A DNA stretch of 64,000 nucleotides, from NCBI RefSeq assembly GCF_022482905.1, contig NZ_JAKVOI010000001.1, positions 1,365,958 to 1,429,957 on the forward strand, in the 5' to 3' direction. The position numbers were made by a program, and so were the translations under genes. The notes under the pieces were generated by a model that worked only from the letters and a program-made list of their open reading frames with translations, was not told where the DNA came from and did not search any database. How positions within the stretch are numbered: position 1 is the first letter of the stretch; each line of letters begins with the position of its first letter. This document shows, in pieces, positions 46,391 through 54,479 of this stretch. This DNA comes from Clostridium sp. (lineage in GTDB: Bacteria; Bacillota; Clostridia; Clostridiales; Clostridiaceae).

Positions 46391-47509
46391 TCAATCTATT
46401 ATTACACTTTTATCTGGATCTTTAACATAATAATTACCTGAAAGACATATTATTTGTTTTTTTAACTGCAATTCAAATAATAACTCATATAATTGTTTTA
46501 TGTCAACATTAGCTATTTTAGAAATGTCGTCTATATGTATTGGAGTATCTCCTATAATACTGTAAATTTTTTGTTCGGTTTTAGTTAGATTGTCTGATTT
46601 CTTATCAAATTCAACTGACCTTGTCTCATACTCAACTTCTAAGATTTGAAATATATCTTCAATATTGGTAAGCGGATATGCACCTTGCTTTATCAGTCTA
46701 TTTGTTCCCCTGCTTTCCTCCGAAAAAATTGAACCCGGAACTGCCATAACGCTTTTCCCCTGTTCCAATGCCATATCTGCAGTTATCAAAGCCCCGCTTC
46801 TTTCAGCAGCCTCCACTACAACCAGTACATCACTCAATCCACTTATTATTCTATTTCTTTTCGGGAAATTGTATGAAATTGGTTTGACCCCGGGTATAAA
46901 TTCTGAAACAACTGCACCATTAGCCAGAATATCTTTATATAATTTCCGGTTTTCCCTTGGATATATAACGTCCACTCCCGATCCGAACACAGCACAAGTA
47001 TATCCATTTGACTCAATTGCTCCCCTGTGGGCATATGAGTCTATTCCTCTGGCCATGCCACTAATTACATTAATATTATTTTTTGATATCTCCCTGCTTA
47101 TTATTTCAGCGGCATTTCTGCCATATATACTGCATTTTCTTGAACCCACTATACCTACATTTAAATTTTTATCTAATTTTACTACATTTCCTATATAGAA
47201 TAAAACAGCTGGTGAATCTTCATAATTTTTCAATCTTGAAGGATAAGAGTCCTCATTAAAATTTACACTTCCTATACCTTTCTCATAGCAGTATTCCATC
47301 TTTAACTCCAGCTGATCTTTTTGCCACGCCCTTTTTAATGCCGAAATTACATTCATATTTTCATATTTGCTCTCGCATGAATCCACCAAAGTATTATGCC
47401 TAATTACATTCATCCATACTTCCTCCACGCTGCTGAATCTCTTTAAGATATTCAGTTTTAGCCTGCTGGATATTTGTGCTGAAGAAAACCACAAATCATA
47501 AATATTCAT
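46391..47509 (-). CDS. dprA: DNA-processing protein DprA (Smf)
   Basis: DprA loads RecA on incoming single-stranded DNA during transformation and recombination. The 372-aa protein shows the Rossmann-like DNA-binding core: VGIVGSRKCSIYGRNAAE, NVISGMARGIDSYAHRGAI, GCGVD-type FGSGVDVIYPREN, and SGALITADMALEQGKSVMAVPG, with a C-terminal winged helix. GGAGG lies 11 bases before the ATG. It is divergent from comM. Confidence 0.96.
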   Translation of the reverse strand: MNIYDLWFSSAQISSRLKLNILKRFSSVEEVWMNVIRHNTLVDSCESKYENMNVISALKRAWQKDQLELKMEYCYEKGIGSVNFNEDSYPSRLKNYEDSPAVLFYIGNVVKLDKNLNVGIVGSRKCSIYGRNAAEIISREISKNNINVISGMARGIDSYAHRGAIESNGYTCAVFGSGVDVIYPRENRKLYKDILANGAVVSEFIPGVKPISYNFPKRNRIISGLSDVLVVVEAAERSGALITADMALEQGKSVMAVPGSIFSEESRGTNRLIKQGAYPLTNIEDIFQILEVEYETRSVEFDKKSDNLTKTEQKIYSIIGDTPIHIDDISKIANVDIKQLYELLFELQLKKQIICLSGNYYVKDPDKSVIID

Positions 47510-47654
47510 TTAAATTTTATCCTCCATACTCAGAAATTGATATTTTAATTATTTACATTACCCGCAATTTTATTCTCTGATATTTTTTAAATAATAGTGA
47601 AATTTTCCGTTTAATTTGGATTATTTATGTCCATAATTTAGCAGAGGTGATATT

Positions 47655-49172
47655 ATGGCTGTAAAGATTACTACTGCCTTTCTTGTTGGAATAGCGGGAA
47701 ACATAATATCTGTAGAGATAAATATTGAAAATGGGTTCCCATGCTTCAACATAGTAGGACTGGCGGATACTTCTGTAAGAGAATCCAGGGATAGAGTCAG
47801 GGCCTCCATAATAAATTCCGGCTTTAAATTTCCCATAAAGAAAATAACTGTAAATCTGGCTCCAGCTGACATTAAAAAGTTCGGCTCCCTGTTCGATCTT
47901 CCAATAGCATTGGGCATATTATATGCTACAGCTCAGATAGACTTTAAAGATTCAGAAAACTTTATAGTACTCGGTGAGCTGTCTCTTTTCGGCAACTTAA
48001 ACAGGGTTACCGGTGTACTTCCAATAACAATTGAAGGAGTCAGGAACAACATTAAGAATTTCATAGTACCTTTGGGGAATTCCGAAGAGTGCTCTGTTGT
48101 CAAAGGGGCAAATTGCTATGCTTTCAAGAATTTAAAGGAGGTTGTACAATTTATAAAATACAGGAATACATGCCCTTACGTAAATAAAAGCCACAGGAAG
48201 AGTACAACTTCCAAACTGGATTTTTCAGATGTACTAGGCCAGGAAAGCTGTAAAAGGGCAATAGAAGTAGCTGCAGCCGGTCATCATAATATATTGATGA
48301 TAGGACCTGCAGGCTCCGGGAAAACCATGCTGGCTATGAGAATACCATCTATACTTCCCGACCTTAATTATGAAGATGCATTGGACGTAACCAGGATATA
48401 CAGTGCTGCCGGCATGCTTGACAAAGATAAATCTCTTATTCTGGAGCCTCCCTTCAGAAATCCACATCATACTACAACTTCTATAGCCCTTATAGGAGGA
48501 GGTTCCAAATTAATGCCCGGGGAAATTTCACTTGCACATAATGGAATATTGTTTTTGGATGAAATACTCGAATTTAAAAGGAACGTCCTTGAAGTATTAA
48601 GACAGCCCATGGAAGAAAACATCATAACAATAAGCAGATCAAACGGCAAGGTAAATTATCCATGCAATTTCATGACAGTAATGGCTACAAATCCTTGTAA
48701 GTGTGGAAACTTTGGTTCCAACAGACACTGCAGCTGCACAGAATATGAAAGAAATCGATATATATCAAAACTTTCAGCACCTATACTCGATAGAATTGAT
48801 ATATTTATTTTTGTAAACACACCTTCTTTTATAGATCTAAAAGTTCCTTACGAAAATAGAAGTTCCAAAGACATGAAAAAAAACGTTATATATTCAAGAA
48901 AACTTCAAATGAAAAGATTAAAAGATGAGAATATCCAGTACAACTCACAGATGAATGGCAAACTTATAAAAAAATACTGCGCTGTTGATGACAATTCAAA
49001 CAAGTTATTCAGTAAAATATTTTCAAAATACAATTTAAGTGCAAGAGCTTATAATAAAATACTTAAAGTATCCAGAACCATAGCCGATCTGGATAATAAG
49101 GAACTAATTGAAACCAGTCATATAATAGAGGCCTTAAATTACAGGAAATTCATGAACAATAAAATAGTGTAA
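47655..49172 (+). CDS. comM: YifB/ComM family Mg-chelatase-like AAA+ ATPase
   Basis: A 505-aa AAA+ protein of the ComM family. In competent bacteria ComM is a branch-migration helicase that extends heteroduplex tracts. Features: an N-terminal Lon-like domain (VRESRDRVRASIINSGFKFP), Walker A MIGPAGSGKTM, Walker B GILFLDEILEF, and a C-terminal Mg-chelatase domain with a zinc motif (CKCG ... CSC). AGAGGTG precedes the ATG. One of only three plus-strand genes in the window, beside dprA, which also works in DNA uptake and recombination. Confidence 0.93.
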   Translation: MAVKITTAFLVGIAGNIISVEINIENGFPCFNIVGLADTSVRESRDRVRASIINSGFKFPIKKITVNLAPADIKKFGSLFDLPIALGILYATAQIDFKDSENFIVLGELSLFGNLNRVTGVLPITIEGVRNNIKNFIVPLGNSEECSVVKGANCYAFKNLKEVVQFIKYRNTCPYVNKSHRKSTTSKLDFSDVLGQESCKRAIEVAAAGHHNILMIGPAGSGKTMLAMRIPSILPDLNYEDALDVTRIYSAAGMLDKDKSLILEPPFRNPHHTTTSIALIGGGSKLMPGEISLAHNGILFLDEILEFKRNVLEVLRQPMEENIITISRSNGKVNYPCNFMTVMATNPCKCGNFGSNRHCSCTEYERNRYISKLSAPILDRIDIFIFVNTPSFIDLKVPYENRSSKDMKKNVIYSRKLQMKRLKDENIQYNSQMNGKLIKKYCAVDDNSNKLFSKIFSKYNLSARAYNKILKVSRTIADLDNKELIETSHIIEALNYRKFMNNKIV

Positions 49173-49287
49173 TATTCTTCCATGAACCCTTTTATTTAAA
49201 TGTACAATATATTATAATATTTTATATATAAGTAATTTTTTTCCATAAAGCATATGATAATCTATTTATGAATAGGAGTTAATACAA

Positions 49288-49461
49288 ATGAATTTTTTGA
49301 TAATTATACTATTGTTGATACTAGGTTTTATATTGTTTATATTAGGCCTGAAAACTAAAAATCATCATATGATAACATCAGGCGGAGTTATAGTACTATT
49401 TCTTTTACTGATATCCATCAACATATATATTCCTCCAATATTAAGTGCATTCAAAAGATAA
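49288..49461 (+). CDS. Small two-helix membrane protein, 57 aa
   Basis: A 57-codon frame from ATG (AGGAG nine bases upstream) to TAA. It encodes a hydrophobic helix (about residues 3-20), a short polar loop with KTKNHH, a second hydrophobic helix (about 32-47), and a basic end AFKR. It is in line with comM and yraN and 17 bases before yraN, so it is probably co-transcribed. I do not recognise a family; a similar-sized membrane protein at this place in related clostridia would support it. Confidence 0.65.
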   Translation: MNFLIIILLLILGFILFILGLKTKNHHMITSGGVIVLFLLLISINIYIPPILSAFKR

Positions 49462-49478
49462 ATTATAAAGGAGAAGCT

Positions 49479-49847
49479 ATGAAAACTTCCAATAAATACA
49501 AAGGGGATCTAGGCGAATCTATAGCTGAAATTTACCTGTCTTCAACAGGATATACTATACTTGAAAAAAACTTCAGATGCAGAACCGGTGAAATTGATCT
49601 GATAGGAAAAGACAGGGAGTTCTTATGCTTTATAGAAGTTAAAGCTAGAGAATCCAAAAAATACGGACTGCCCTGCGAATCCGTAAATTATAGAAAAAGG
49701 AATAAAATTTATAACACAGCAAAATTATATATTGCAAAAAACAGATTGTACAATTACAGTTTCAGATTTGATATAGTGGAAATTATGCTGAACACGGATT
49801 GCAATACCCACATCATCAAGTTAATCAAAAATGCTTTTCACATATGA
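49479..49847 (+). CDS. YraN-family endonuclease-fold protein
   Basis: A 122-aa UPF0102 protein with the PD-(D/E)xK-like Holliday-junction-resolvase fold: GDLGESIAEIYLSSTGYTILEKN, TGEIDLIGKD, and CFIEVKARES. No activity has been established for most members. GGAGAAG lies just before the ATG. It converges with rnhB with only four bases between the stop codons, so no separate terminator fits there. Confidence 0.9.
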   Translation: MKTSNKYKGDLGESIAEIYLSSTGYTILEKNFRCRTGEIDLIGKDREFLCFIEVKARESKKYGLPCESVNYRKRNKIYNTAKLYIAKNRLYNYSFRFDIVEIMLNTDCNTHIIKLIKNAFHI

Positions 49848-49851
49848 TATA

Positions 49852-50712
49852 TTAAATTATATTTTTCAAAAAACTCAGCCTGTGTATTCTGCAGACTCCA
49901 TATTTTTTTATAGCTTCAATATGTTCCCTTGTACCGTATCCTGAATTGCTGGGGAAATTATAATATGGATAAGTCACGCCATATTCCTTCATGAGGTTAT
50001 CCCGGTAGACCTTGGCTATAATGGACGCTGCAGCTATACTTGCACTCTTTGCATCACCTTTTATAATAAATTTATTGTCCATATTCAGGTTGTTCACAGC
50101 ATATCCATCGGATAATACCATGTCTACAGGAACCTTTAGCCCCTTCACAGCCCTTCTCAAAACTTCATTGTTGCACCAGGAAATTCCCCTCTCATCTATT
50201 TCATCACTGTTTATAATTGAAATACTATAACTTACAGCTCTGTCTTTTATAATCCTGGAAAGTTGTTCTCTTCTTTTAGGTGAGAGTTTCTTTGAGTCTT
50301 TGATACCAAGGATTAAACTTTTTTGTTCTATATGATTCAAGCTGAATACAACTGCCCCTGCAGCTATGGGTCCTGCCAGTGGTCCCCTCCCAACTTCGTC
50401 AACACCCGCTACGTATATGTAATTTCCAAAAGATCTGTCAAACTCATACATTTTTTCAACTCTGGAAATTTCATCTTTCATTTTTGCAATAAAATTCAAC
50501 AGGTTTTTTGATAGGTTTTTGACACCTTTTCTGCTATCTGAATTCAATGAATCAGCTATTTTATTGAAAATATCCTCTTCAATGTCAAAATAATTACGTT
50601 TCAATTTACCTACCATGTCATTTATGTCCGAAAAACTCATGTGGGATTTTTCGTTTAGAATAGACTTCTTTATGGACTGTAGGTCAAATTTTACCTTGTC
50701 AGTGTTTTCCAT
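49852..50712 (-). CDS. rnhB: Ribonuclease HII
   Basis: RNase HII removes RNA from RNA-DNA hybrids and single ribonucleotides from DNA. The 286-aa protein has a roughly 90-residue N-terminal extension, longer than the minimal enzyme, followed by the catalytic core VAGVDEVGRGPLAGPI (with the Asp-Glu pair), GIKDSKKLSPKRRE, and KGDAKSASIAAASIIAKVYRD. I start at ATG 50712 after AGAAGG at ten bases; the longer frame adds 11 residues. Confidence 0.93.
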   Translation of the reverse strand: MENTDKVKFDLQSIKKSILNEKSHMSFSDINDMVGKLKRNYFDIEEDIFNKIADSLNSDSRKGVKNLSKNLLNFIAKMKDEISRVEKMYEFDRSFGNYIYVAGVDEVGRGPLAGPIAAGAVVFSLNHIEQKSLILGIKDSKKLSPKRREQLSRIIKDRAVSYSISIINSDEIDERGISWCNNEVLRRAVKGLKVPVDMVLSDGYAVNNLNMDNKFIIKGDAKSASIAAASIIAKVYRDNLMKEYGVTYPYYNFPSNSGYGTREHIEAIKKYGVCRIHRLSFLKNII

Positions 50713-50741
50713 CACAACACAACCTTCTCTGATAATAAAAA

Positions 50742-51587
50742 TCACTCTGGAATTTCGAGAGAAATCCCGCCGAACTTTCCCGATCTGTATTCATCCAAAA
50801 TCATATTTGAAACCCTATTGTAATCTATTTCTCCTCCACGCATCAACATTCCTCTTTTTCTTGCTATGCTATCTATATTATTTATTGCACTGTAACTTAG
50901 CGAATCAAGTTTATATCTTTCAATAATTCTGTCACCATAATTTTCAGATAATATATCTATGAGCTTTAACGCCAGTTCCTCTGTATCCATTATCTCATCT
51001 TTTATGGCACCTGTAAATGCAAGGTTCAATTGAGTTTCCCTACTTTCAAGCTTGGGCCAGAGTATTCCTGGAGTATCCATAAGTTCCATTCCAAATCTCG
51101 TCTTGATCCATTGTTTTGATTTTGTGACGCCTGGTCTGTTACCCGTTCTTGCAATTTTATTCCTGGCTATCTTATTTATAAAAGAGGACTTGCCTACATT
51201 TGGTATGCCGACCACCATAACCCGGTCTATTATACTTTTTATGCCTTTGGACCTCAATTTATCGTGTTTGGATTTCAAAAGACTGTTCAATGCTGGTTTT
51301 ATGTAATTTATTCCAAATCCTGTATTGCAATTCACTGCCAGTACACTGACATTATCAGATAACAGAACTTTACACCACTTTTTTGTAATACTGTCCTCGG
51401 CTAAATCACATTTGTTCAAAAGAATTATTCTAGGTTTGTCTTTACACAAATCGTCTATTTCTGGATTTTTACTTGATATGACTATTCTGGCATCTCTCAT
51501 CTCTATTACAGCATCTACAAGCCTTATATTTGCATTTATTTCCTTTTTTGTCTTGAGCATATGTCCCGGAAACCAATTTATATTCAC
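50742..51587 (-). CDS. rbgA: Ribosome biogenesis GTPase RbgA (YlqF)
   Basis: A 281-aa circularly permuted GTPase needed for late 50S assembly. The order of motifs is permuted: G4 (LLNKCDLA) precedes G1 (GIPNVGKSSFINKI) and G3 (DTPGILWPK). The N-terminal INWFPGHMLKTKKEI is typical. It sits between lepB and rnhB, the usual ylqF-rnhB order, and ends about 30 bases before the rnhB start. Confidence 0.95.
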   Translation of the reverse strand: MNINWFPGHMLKTKKEINANIRLVDAVIEMRDARIVISSKNPEIDDLCKDKPRIILLNKCDLAEDSITKKWCKVLLSDNVSVLAVNCNTGFGINYIKPALNSLLKSKHDKLRSKGIKSIIDRVMVVGIPNVGKSSFINKIARNKIARTGNRPGVTKSKQWIKTRFGMELMDTPGILWPKLESRETQLNLAFTGAIKDEIMDTEELALKLIDILSENYGDRIIERYKLDSLSYSAINNIDSIARKRGMLMRGGEIDYNRVSNMILDEYRSGKFGGISLEIPE

Positions 51588-51608
51588 ACAAATAAACCTC
51601 CCTGATAT

Positions 51609-52130
51609 TTATCTATAGGATTCAAAAGTTCCCATTTTATTAAATGGATATATCCTAAATGCAGCTCTACCAACTACTAACTTGTATTTTACAAATCCAA
51701 CATCCTGAAATCTACTGTCCCGGCTGTTGTTTCTATTATCTCCCAGTACAAAGATTGTATTGTCCGGTACTGTAACTTCACCGAAATCTCCAATCATTGT
51801 TTCCAATATATACGGTTCATTTTTAATCTTGTCGTTTATATACAGTTTCCCATTTTGTATTTTTACCCTGTCACCACCTACCGCTATCACCCTCTTAATA
51901 AACTTCTCACTTGGGTCGGCAGGATATTTTATTACTACTATATCTCCAGGTTTAGGATCTCTAAAATAGTAACTGACTTTTTCCACTATAAGTCTGTCTC
52001 CATTATTCAAGGTTGGATCCATGGAATGTCCATCAACACTTACGGTTTCAAACACAAAAGTTATAATTAAAAATGCCGCTACAACTGCAATCAATATTGA
52101 TTTTCCAATATCAACTAATTCCTTTAACAA
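51609..52130 (-). CDS. lepB: Signal peptidase I
   Basis: Type I signal peptidase cleaves signal peptides of exported proteins. It is short, with one N-terminal membrane helix, the Ser nucleophile in VDGHSMDPTL, and the Lys general base in FIKRVIAVGGDRV, plus GDNRNNSRDSR. I propose the TTG at 52130 (173 aa) because AGGGTGGTG lies six bases upstream. The longest frame would start at TTG 52154, inside the terminator U-tract of rplS and without a ribosome site. It is the gene after rplS. Confidence 0.88.
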   Translation of the reverse strand: MLKELVDIGKSILIAVVAAFLIITFVFETVSVDGHSMDPTLNNGDRLIVEKVSYYFRDPKPGDIVVIKYPADPSEKFIKRVIAVGGDRVKIQNGKLYINDKIKNEPYILETMIGDFGEVTVPDNTIFVLGDNRNNSRDSRFQDVGFVKYKLVVGRAAFRIYPFNKMGTFESYR

Positions 52131-52159
52131 ATTCAACACCACCCTGATATGCAAAAAAT

Positions 52160-52177
52160 GGGACTATTGCAAGCCCC
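52160..52177 (-). terminator. Terminator downstream of rplS
   Basis: Stem GGGGCT/AGTCCC on the minus strand (six pairs, one G-U), six-base loop, followed by ATTTTTT. It lies between rplS and lepB and overlaps the longest lepB frame, which is why that start is rejected. Confidence 0.75.
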
Positions 52178-52191
52178 GTTTAGATTCAATC

Positions 52192-52539
52192 CTACTTTAA
52201 TATTTCCTTTACCTTTGCTGCCTTACCAACTCTGTCTCTTAAATAATACAATTTAGCTCTTCTTACTTTACCTCTTCTTGTAACTTCTATTTTATCTATT
52301 ATAGGTGCATTAACCGGAAAGGTCCTTTCAACACCAACACCATAGGCAACTCTTCTTACTGTAAATGTCTCTCTCAAGCCTCCGTTTTGCCTCTTTAAAA
52401 CTACGCCTTCAAATACCTGTATTCTCTCCCTGTTTCCTTCATTTATCTTTACATGTACCTTTACTGTGTCACCAACATTAAACTGTGGCAAGTCGTTTCT
52501 AATCTGTTCTGCTTCTATAGCTTTTATTACATCTAACAC
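52192..52539 (-). CDS. rplS: 50S ribosomal protein L19
   Basis: A 115-aa large-subunit protein at the subunit interface. It matches the family with [52 protein letters not shown], and [22 protein letters not shown]. The start is GTG with GGAGG nine bases upstream. Its own promoter and structured leader lie upstream, so it can be regulated apart from the trmD genes. Confidence 0.98.
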   Translation of the reverse strand: MLDVIKAIEAEQIRNDLPQFNVGDTVKVHVKINEGNRERIQVFEGVVLKRQNGGLRETFTVRRVAYGVGVERTFPVNAPIIDKIEVTRRGKVRRAKLYYLRDRVGKAAKVKEILK

Positions 52540-52547
52540 TGTGCATT

Positions 52548-52617
52548 ACCTCCTTATAATTACTAAACGTTCTTATCCAGTATAAAACTACAGACAGAGG
52601 ACCGTTCGTGCAGCACA
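52548..52617 (-). promoter_or_regulatory. Candidate L19 leader of rplS
   Basis: The leader has the sequence GTGCTGCACGAACGGTCC near its start, and a downstream GGATAAGAACGTTT that can pair with it (AACG/CGTT plus neighbouring G-U pairs) to form a long-range stem before the ribosome site. Firmicutes rplS genes commonly have an autoregulatory L19 leader; the match is by layout and partial memory of the motif. Confidence 0.5.
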
Positions 52618-52623
52618 AAATTC

Positions 52624-52652
52624 ATTGTATCATATTCAAAATCTATTTTCAA
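52624..52652 (-). promoter_or_regulatory. Sigma-A promoter of rplS
   Basis: On the minus strand TTGAAA (52647-52652), 17 bases, TACAAT (52624-52629), just after the trmD stop codon. It gives a leader of about 75 bases before the GTG. Confidence 0.7.
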
Positions 52653-52662
52653 TACATGCTTT

Positions 52663-53397
52663 TTATTTTTTATTTATTTCATCTGCAGCTTTAAGTATTT
52701 TCATATCTTCCTTTGAAAACTTTATCTTTTCAAAAAGGTCGGGTCTTTTTTCTCTCGTTATCAAAATGGATTCAAGTCTCCTCCATTTTCTTATATTCTC
52801 ATGATGTCCCGATATCAATACCTGCGGCACTGCCTCGCCTTCAAAGCACTCAGGTCTTGTATATTGGGGATACTCAAGCATTCCATCGTAGAAAGATTCC
52901 TCAACATAACTTTCACTGTTTTTAAGTACTCCAGGCACCATTCTGCATATGCCGTCTACAATAGGTATACATGCAGATTCTCCACCTGTAATTACAAAAT
53001 CGCCCAGGGATATTTCCATATCTATATATTTGTATGCTCTTTCATCTATTCCCTCATAATGCCCGCACAAGAATATAAGTTCCTTTTCCCCTGCAAGGTG
53101 CTTTGCCATTTCCTGATTAAATGTCTTTCCTCTTGGGCCTAGAAATATCACCTTTCCATTATTGACCTGCTTCACAGCTTTTATACAATCCACTATTGGT
53201 TGTGCAGCCATTATCATGCCTGCTCCTCCACCATAGGGATAATCATCGACTTTTCTATGTTTGTCTTTCGTATAATCTCTTATGTCAACTGTATTTATAT
53301 CTAAAATTCCCTTCTCCCTGGCCCTACCTATTATACTATAGTTGAATACATCAAACATGCCAGGAAAAAGTGTCAAAATATCTATTCTGACATCCAT
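52663..53397 (-). CDS. trmD: tRNA (guanine-37-N1)-methyltransferase
   Basis: TrmD methylates G37 next to the anticodon and prevents frameshifting. The 244-aa SPOUT enzyme shows [20 protein letters not shown], the trefoil-knot SAM region ([34 protein letters not shown]), and the catalytic Asp region [12 protein letters not shown]. Its start overlaps the end of rimM by 16 bases, suggesting translational coupling. Confidence 0.98.
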   Translation of the reverse strand: MDVRIDILTLFPGMFDVFNYSIIGRAREKGILDINTVDIRDYTKDKHRKVDDYPYGGGAGMIMAAQPIVDCIKAVKQVNNGKVIFLGPRGKTFNQEMAKHLAGEKELIFLCGHYEGIDERAYKYIDMEISLGDFVITGGESACIPIVDGICRMVPGVLKNSESYVEESFYDGMLEYPQYTRPECFEGEAVPQVLISGHHENIRKWRRLESILITREKRPDLFEKIKFSKEDMKILKAADEINKK

Positions 53398-53876
53398 GTG
53401 CTCACCGGCTTTATAAGTATCCTAGATTTTTTTACATCTATATCCAAAATTATATCTTCCAGTGCTGGGATCAAAAGTTCTTTTCCTTCTTTTATCCAAT
53501 AGACATCATTATTCGGGGTATGTATTACTTCTGCAACCTTTCCATAATTTACTCCATTATTGTCAAAAACACTACACCCTATTATATCGGAAATAAAATA
53601 ACTTCCTTCTTCAAGTTCAACTGCATCTTCCCTTTTGACTTCAATATACTTCTCCTTGTAGCTGTCCGCATCTTCTATGGAATCTATACCTTCTATTTTC
53701 AATATAACTCTCTTTGACTGCAGCTTGCAGCTTGCTACCTTTCTCACTTTTCCATCAACATATACACGTGTCAATTCCTTGAATCTTTTAAAATCATCAG
53801 TAAGCGGATATATCTTCAATTCACCTTTTATTCCATGTGTATTTACTATCTTACCTATTGTAATGAATTGTTCCAT
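53382..53876 (-). CDS. rimM: Ribosome maturation factor RimM
   Basis: A 164-aa 30S head-assembly factor with an N-terminal RimM beta-barrel ([23 protein letters not shown]) and a C-terminal PRC-barrel ([38 protein letters not shown]). The start is ATG 53876 after AAAGGGGTG; the longest frame begins at a TTG seven codons earlier ahead of the ribosome site. It is preceded by a strong hairpin separating it from khpA. Confidence 0.95.
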   Translation of the reverse strand: MEQFITIGKIVNTHGIKGELKIYPLTDDFKRFKELTRVYVDGKVRKVASCKLQSKRVILKIEGIDSIEDADSYKEKYIEVKREDAVELEEGSYFISDIIGCSVFDNNGVNYGKVAEVIHTPNNDVYWIKEGKELLIPALEDIILDIDVKKSRILIKPVSTWMSE

Positions 53877-53908
53877 AAGTATATTCACCCCTTTCAACTG
53901 ATAATATC

Positions 53909-53941
53909 AATATAAGAGTTAGGAAGCCTAACTCTTATATT
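53909..53941 (-). other. 15-bp perfect hairpin between khpA and rimM
   Basis: AATATAAGAGTTAGG (53909-53923) and CCTAACTCTTATATT (53927-53941) form a 15-bp stem with a three-base loop, overlapping the khpA stop codon. No U-tract follows. It is probably a processing or stability element between the rpsP-khpA and rimM-trmD parts of the operon. Confidence 0.8.
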
Positions 53942-54162
53942 ATCTCTACAACAACCCTCTTGTTCTCTTTTATAGCTGCTGCCTTTACCACAGTTCTTAT
54001 AGCCTTGGCTATCCTCCCCTGTTTTCCTATTACTTTTCCCATGTCTTCTTGTGCAACTTTCAATTCAAGAATTATAGATTGTTCTCCTGCGATTTCATTT
54101 ACTTGAACCATATCTGGGTTATCTACCAACGATTTAGCTATAATTTCAACTAATTCTTTCAA
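53935..54162 (-). CDS. khpA: KH-domain RNA-binding protein KhpA
   Basis: A 75-aa single KH-domain protein (YlqC) that pairs with KhpB/Jag in sRNA-like and cell-division control. The GxxG loop is in [18 protein letters not shown] start at the TTG at 54162, giving the family-typical [17 protein letters not shown]; it is six bases after GGGGGTG. The GTG three codons earlier lies inside the ribosome site. It lies between rpsP and rimM, its normal place. Confidence 0.92.
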   Translation of the reverse strand: MKELVEIIAKSLVDNPDMVQVNEIAGEQSIILELKVAQEDMGKVIGKQGRIAKAIRTVVKAAAIKENKRVVVEII

Positions 54163-54180
54163 GTTATCCACCCCCAGTAA

Positions 54181-54438
54181 CTACTTGCCAATCTTTTCAC
54201 CTAATCCAGCCTGAGTAAAAAGTCTTTTTACAACATCAGTTGGTTGAGCACCATTTTTTATCCATTGTACAGCTTTCTCTTCGTCAAATTTTATAGTAGT
54301 TGGTTCTGTTGTAGGATTATAGTATCCTAATTCTTCTATAAATCTTCCATTCCTTGGAGATCTTGAATCTGCAACAATTATTCTATAAAATGGAGCCTTT
54401 TTTGCACCCATTCTTCTCAATCTTATCTTTACTGCCAT
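54181..54438 (-). CDS. rpsP: 30S ribosomal protein S16
   Basis: An 85-aa small-subunit protein. It matches the family throughout: [41 protein letters not shown], and ends in a C-terminal helix with [30 protein letters not shown] precedes the ATG. It follows ffh by 41 bases. Confidence 0.98.
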   Translation of the reverse strand: MAVKIRLRRMGAKKAPFYRIIVADSRSPRNGRFIEELGYYNPTTEPTTIKFDEEKAVQWIKNGAQPTDVVKRLFTQAGLGEKIGK

Positions 54439-54479
54439 TTATATCACCTCCTTGGCTGTATTGAATCTTTAAAATCTAT

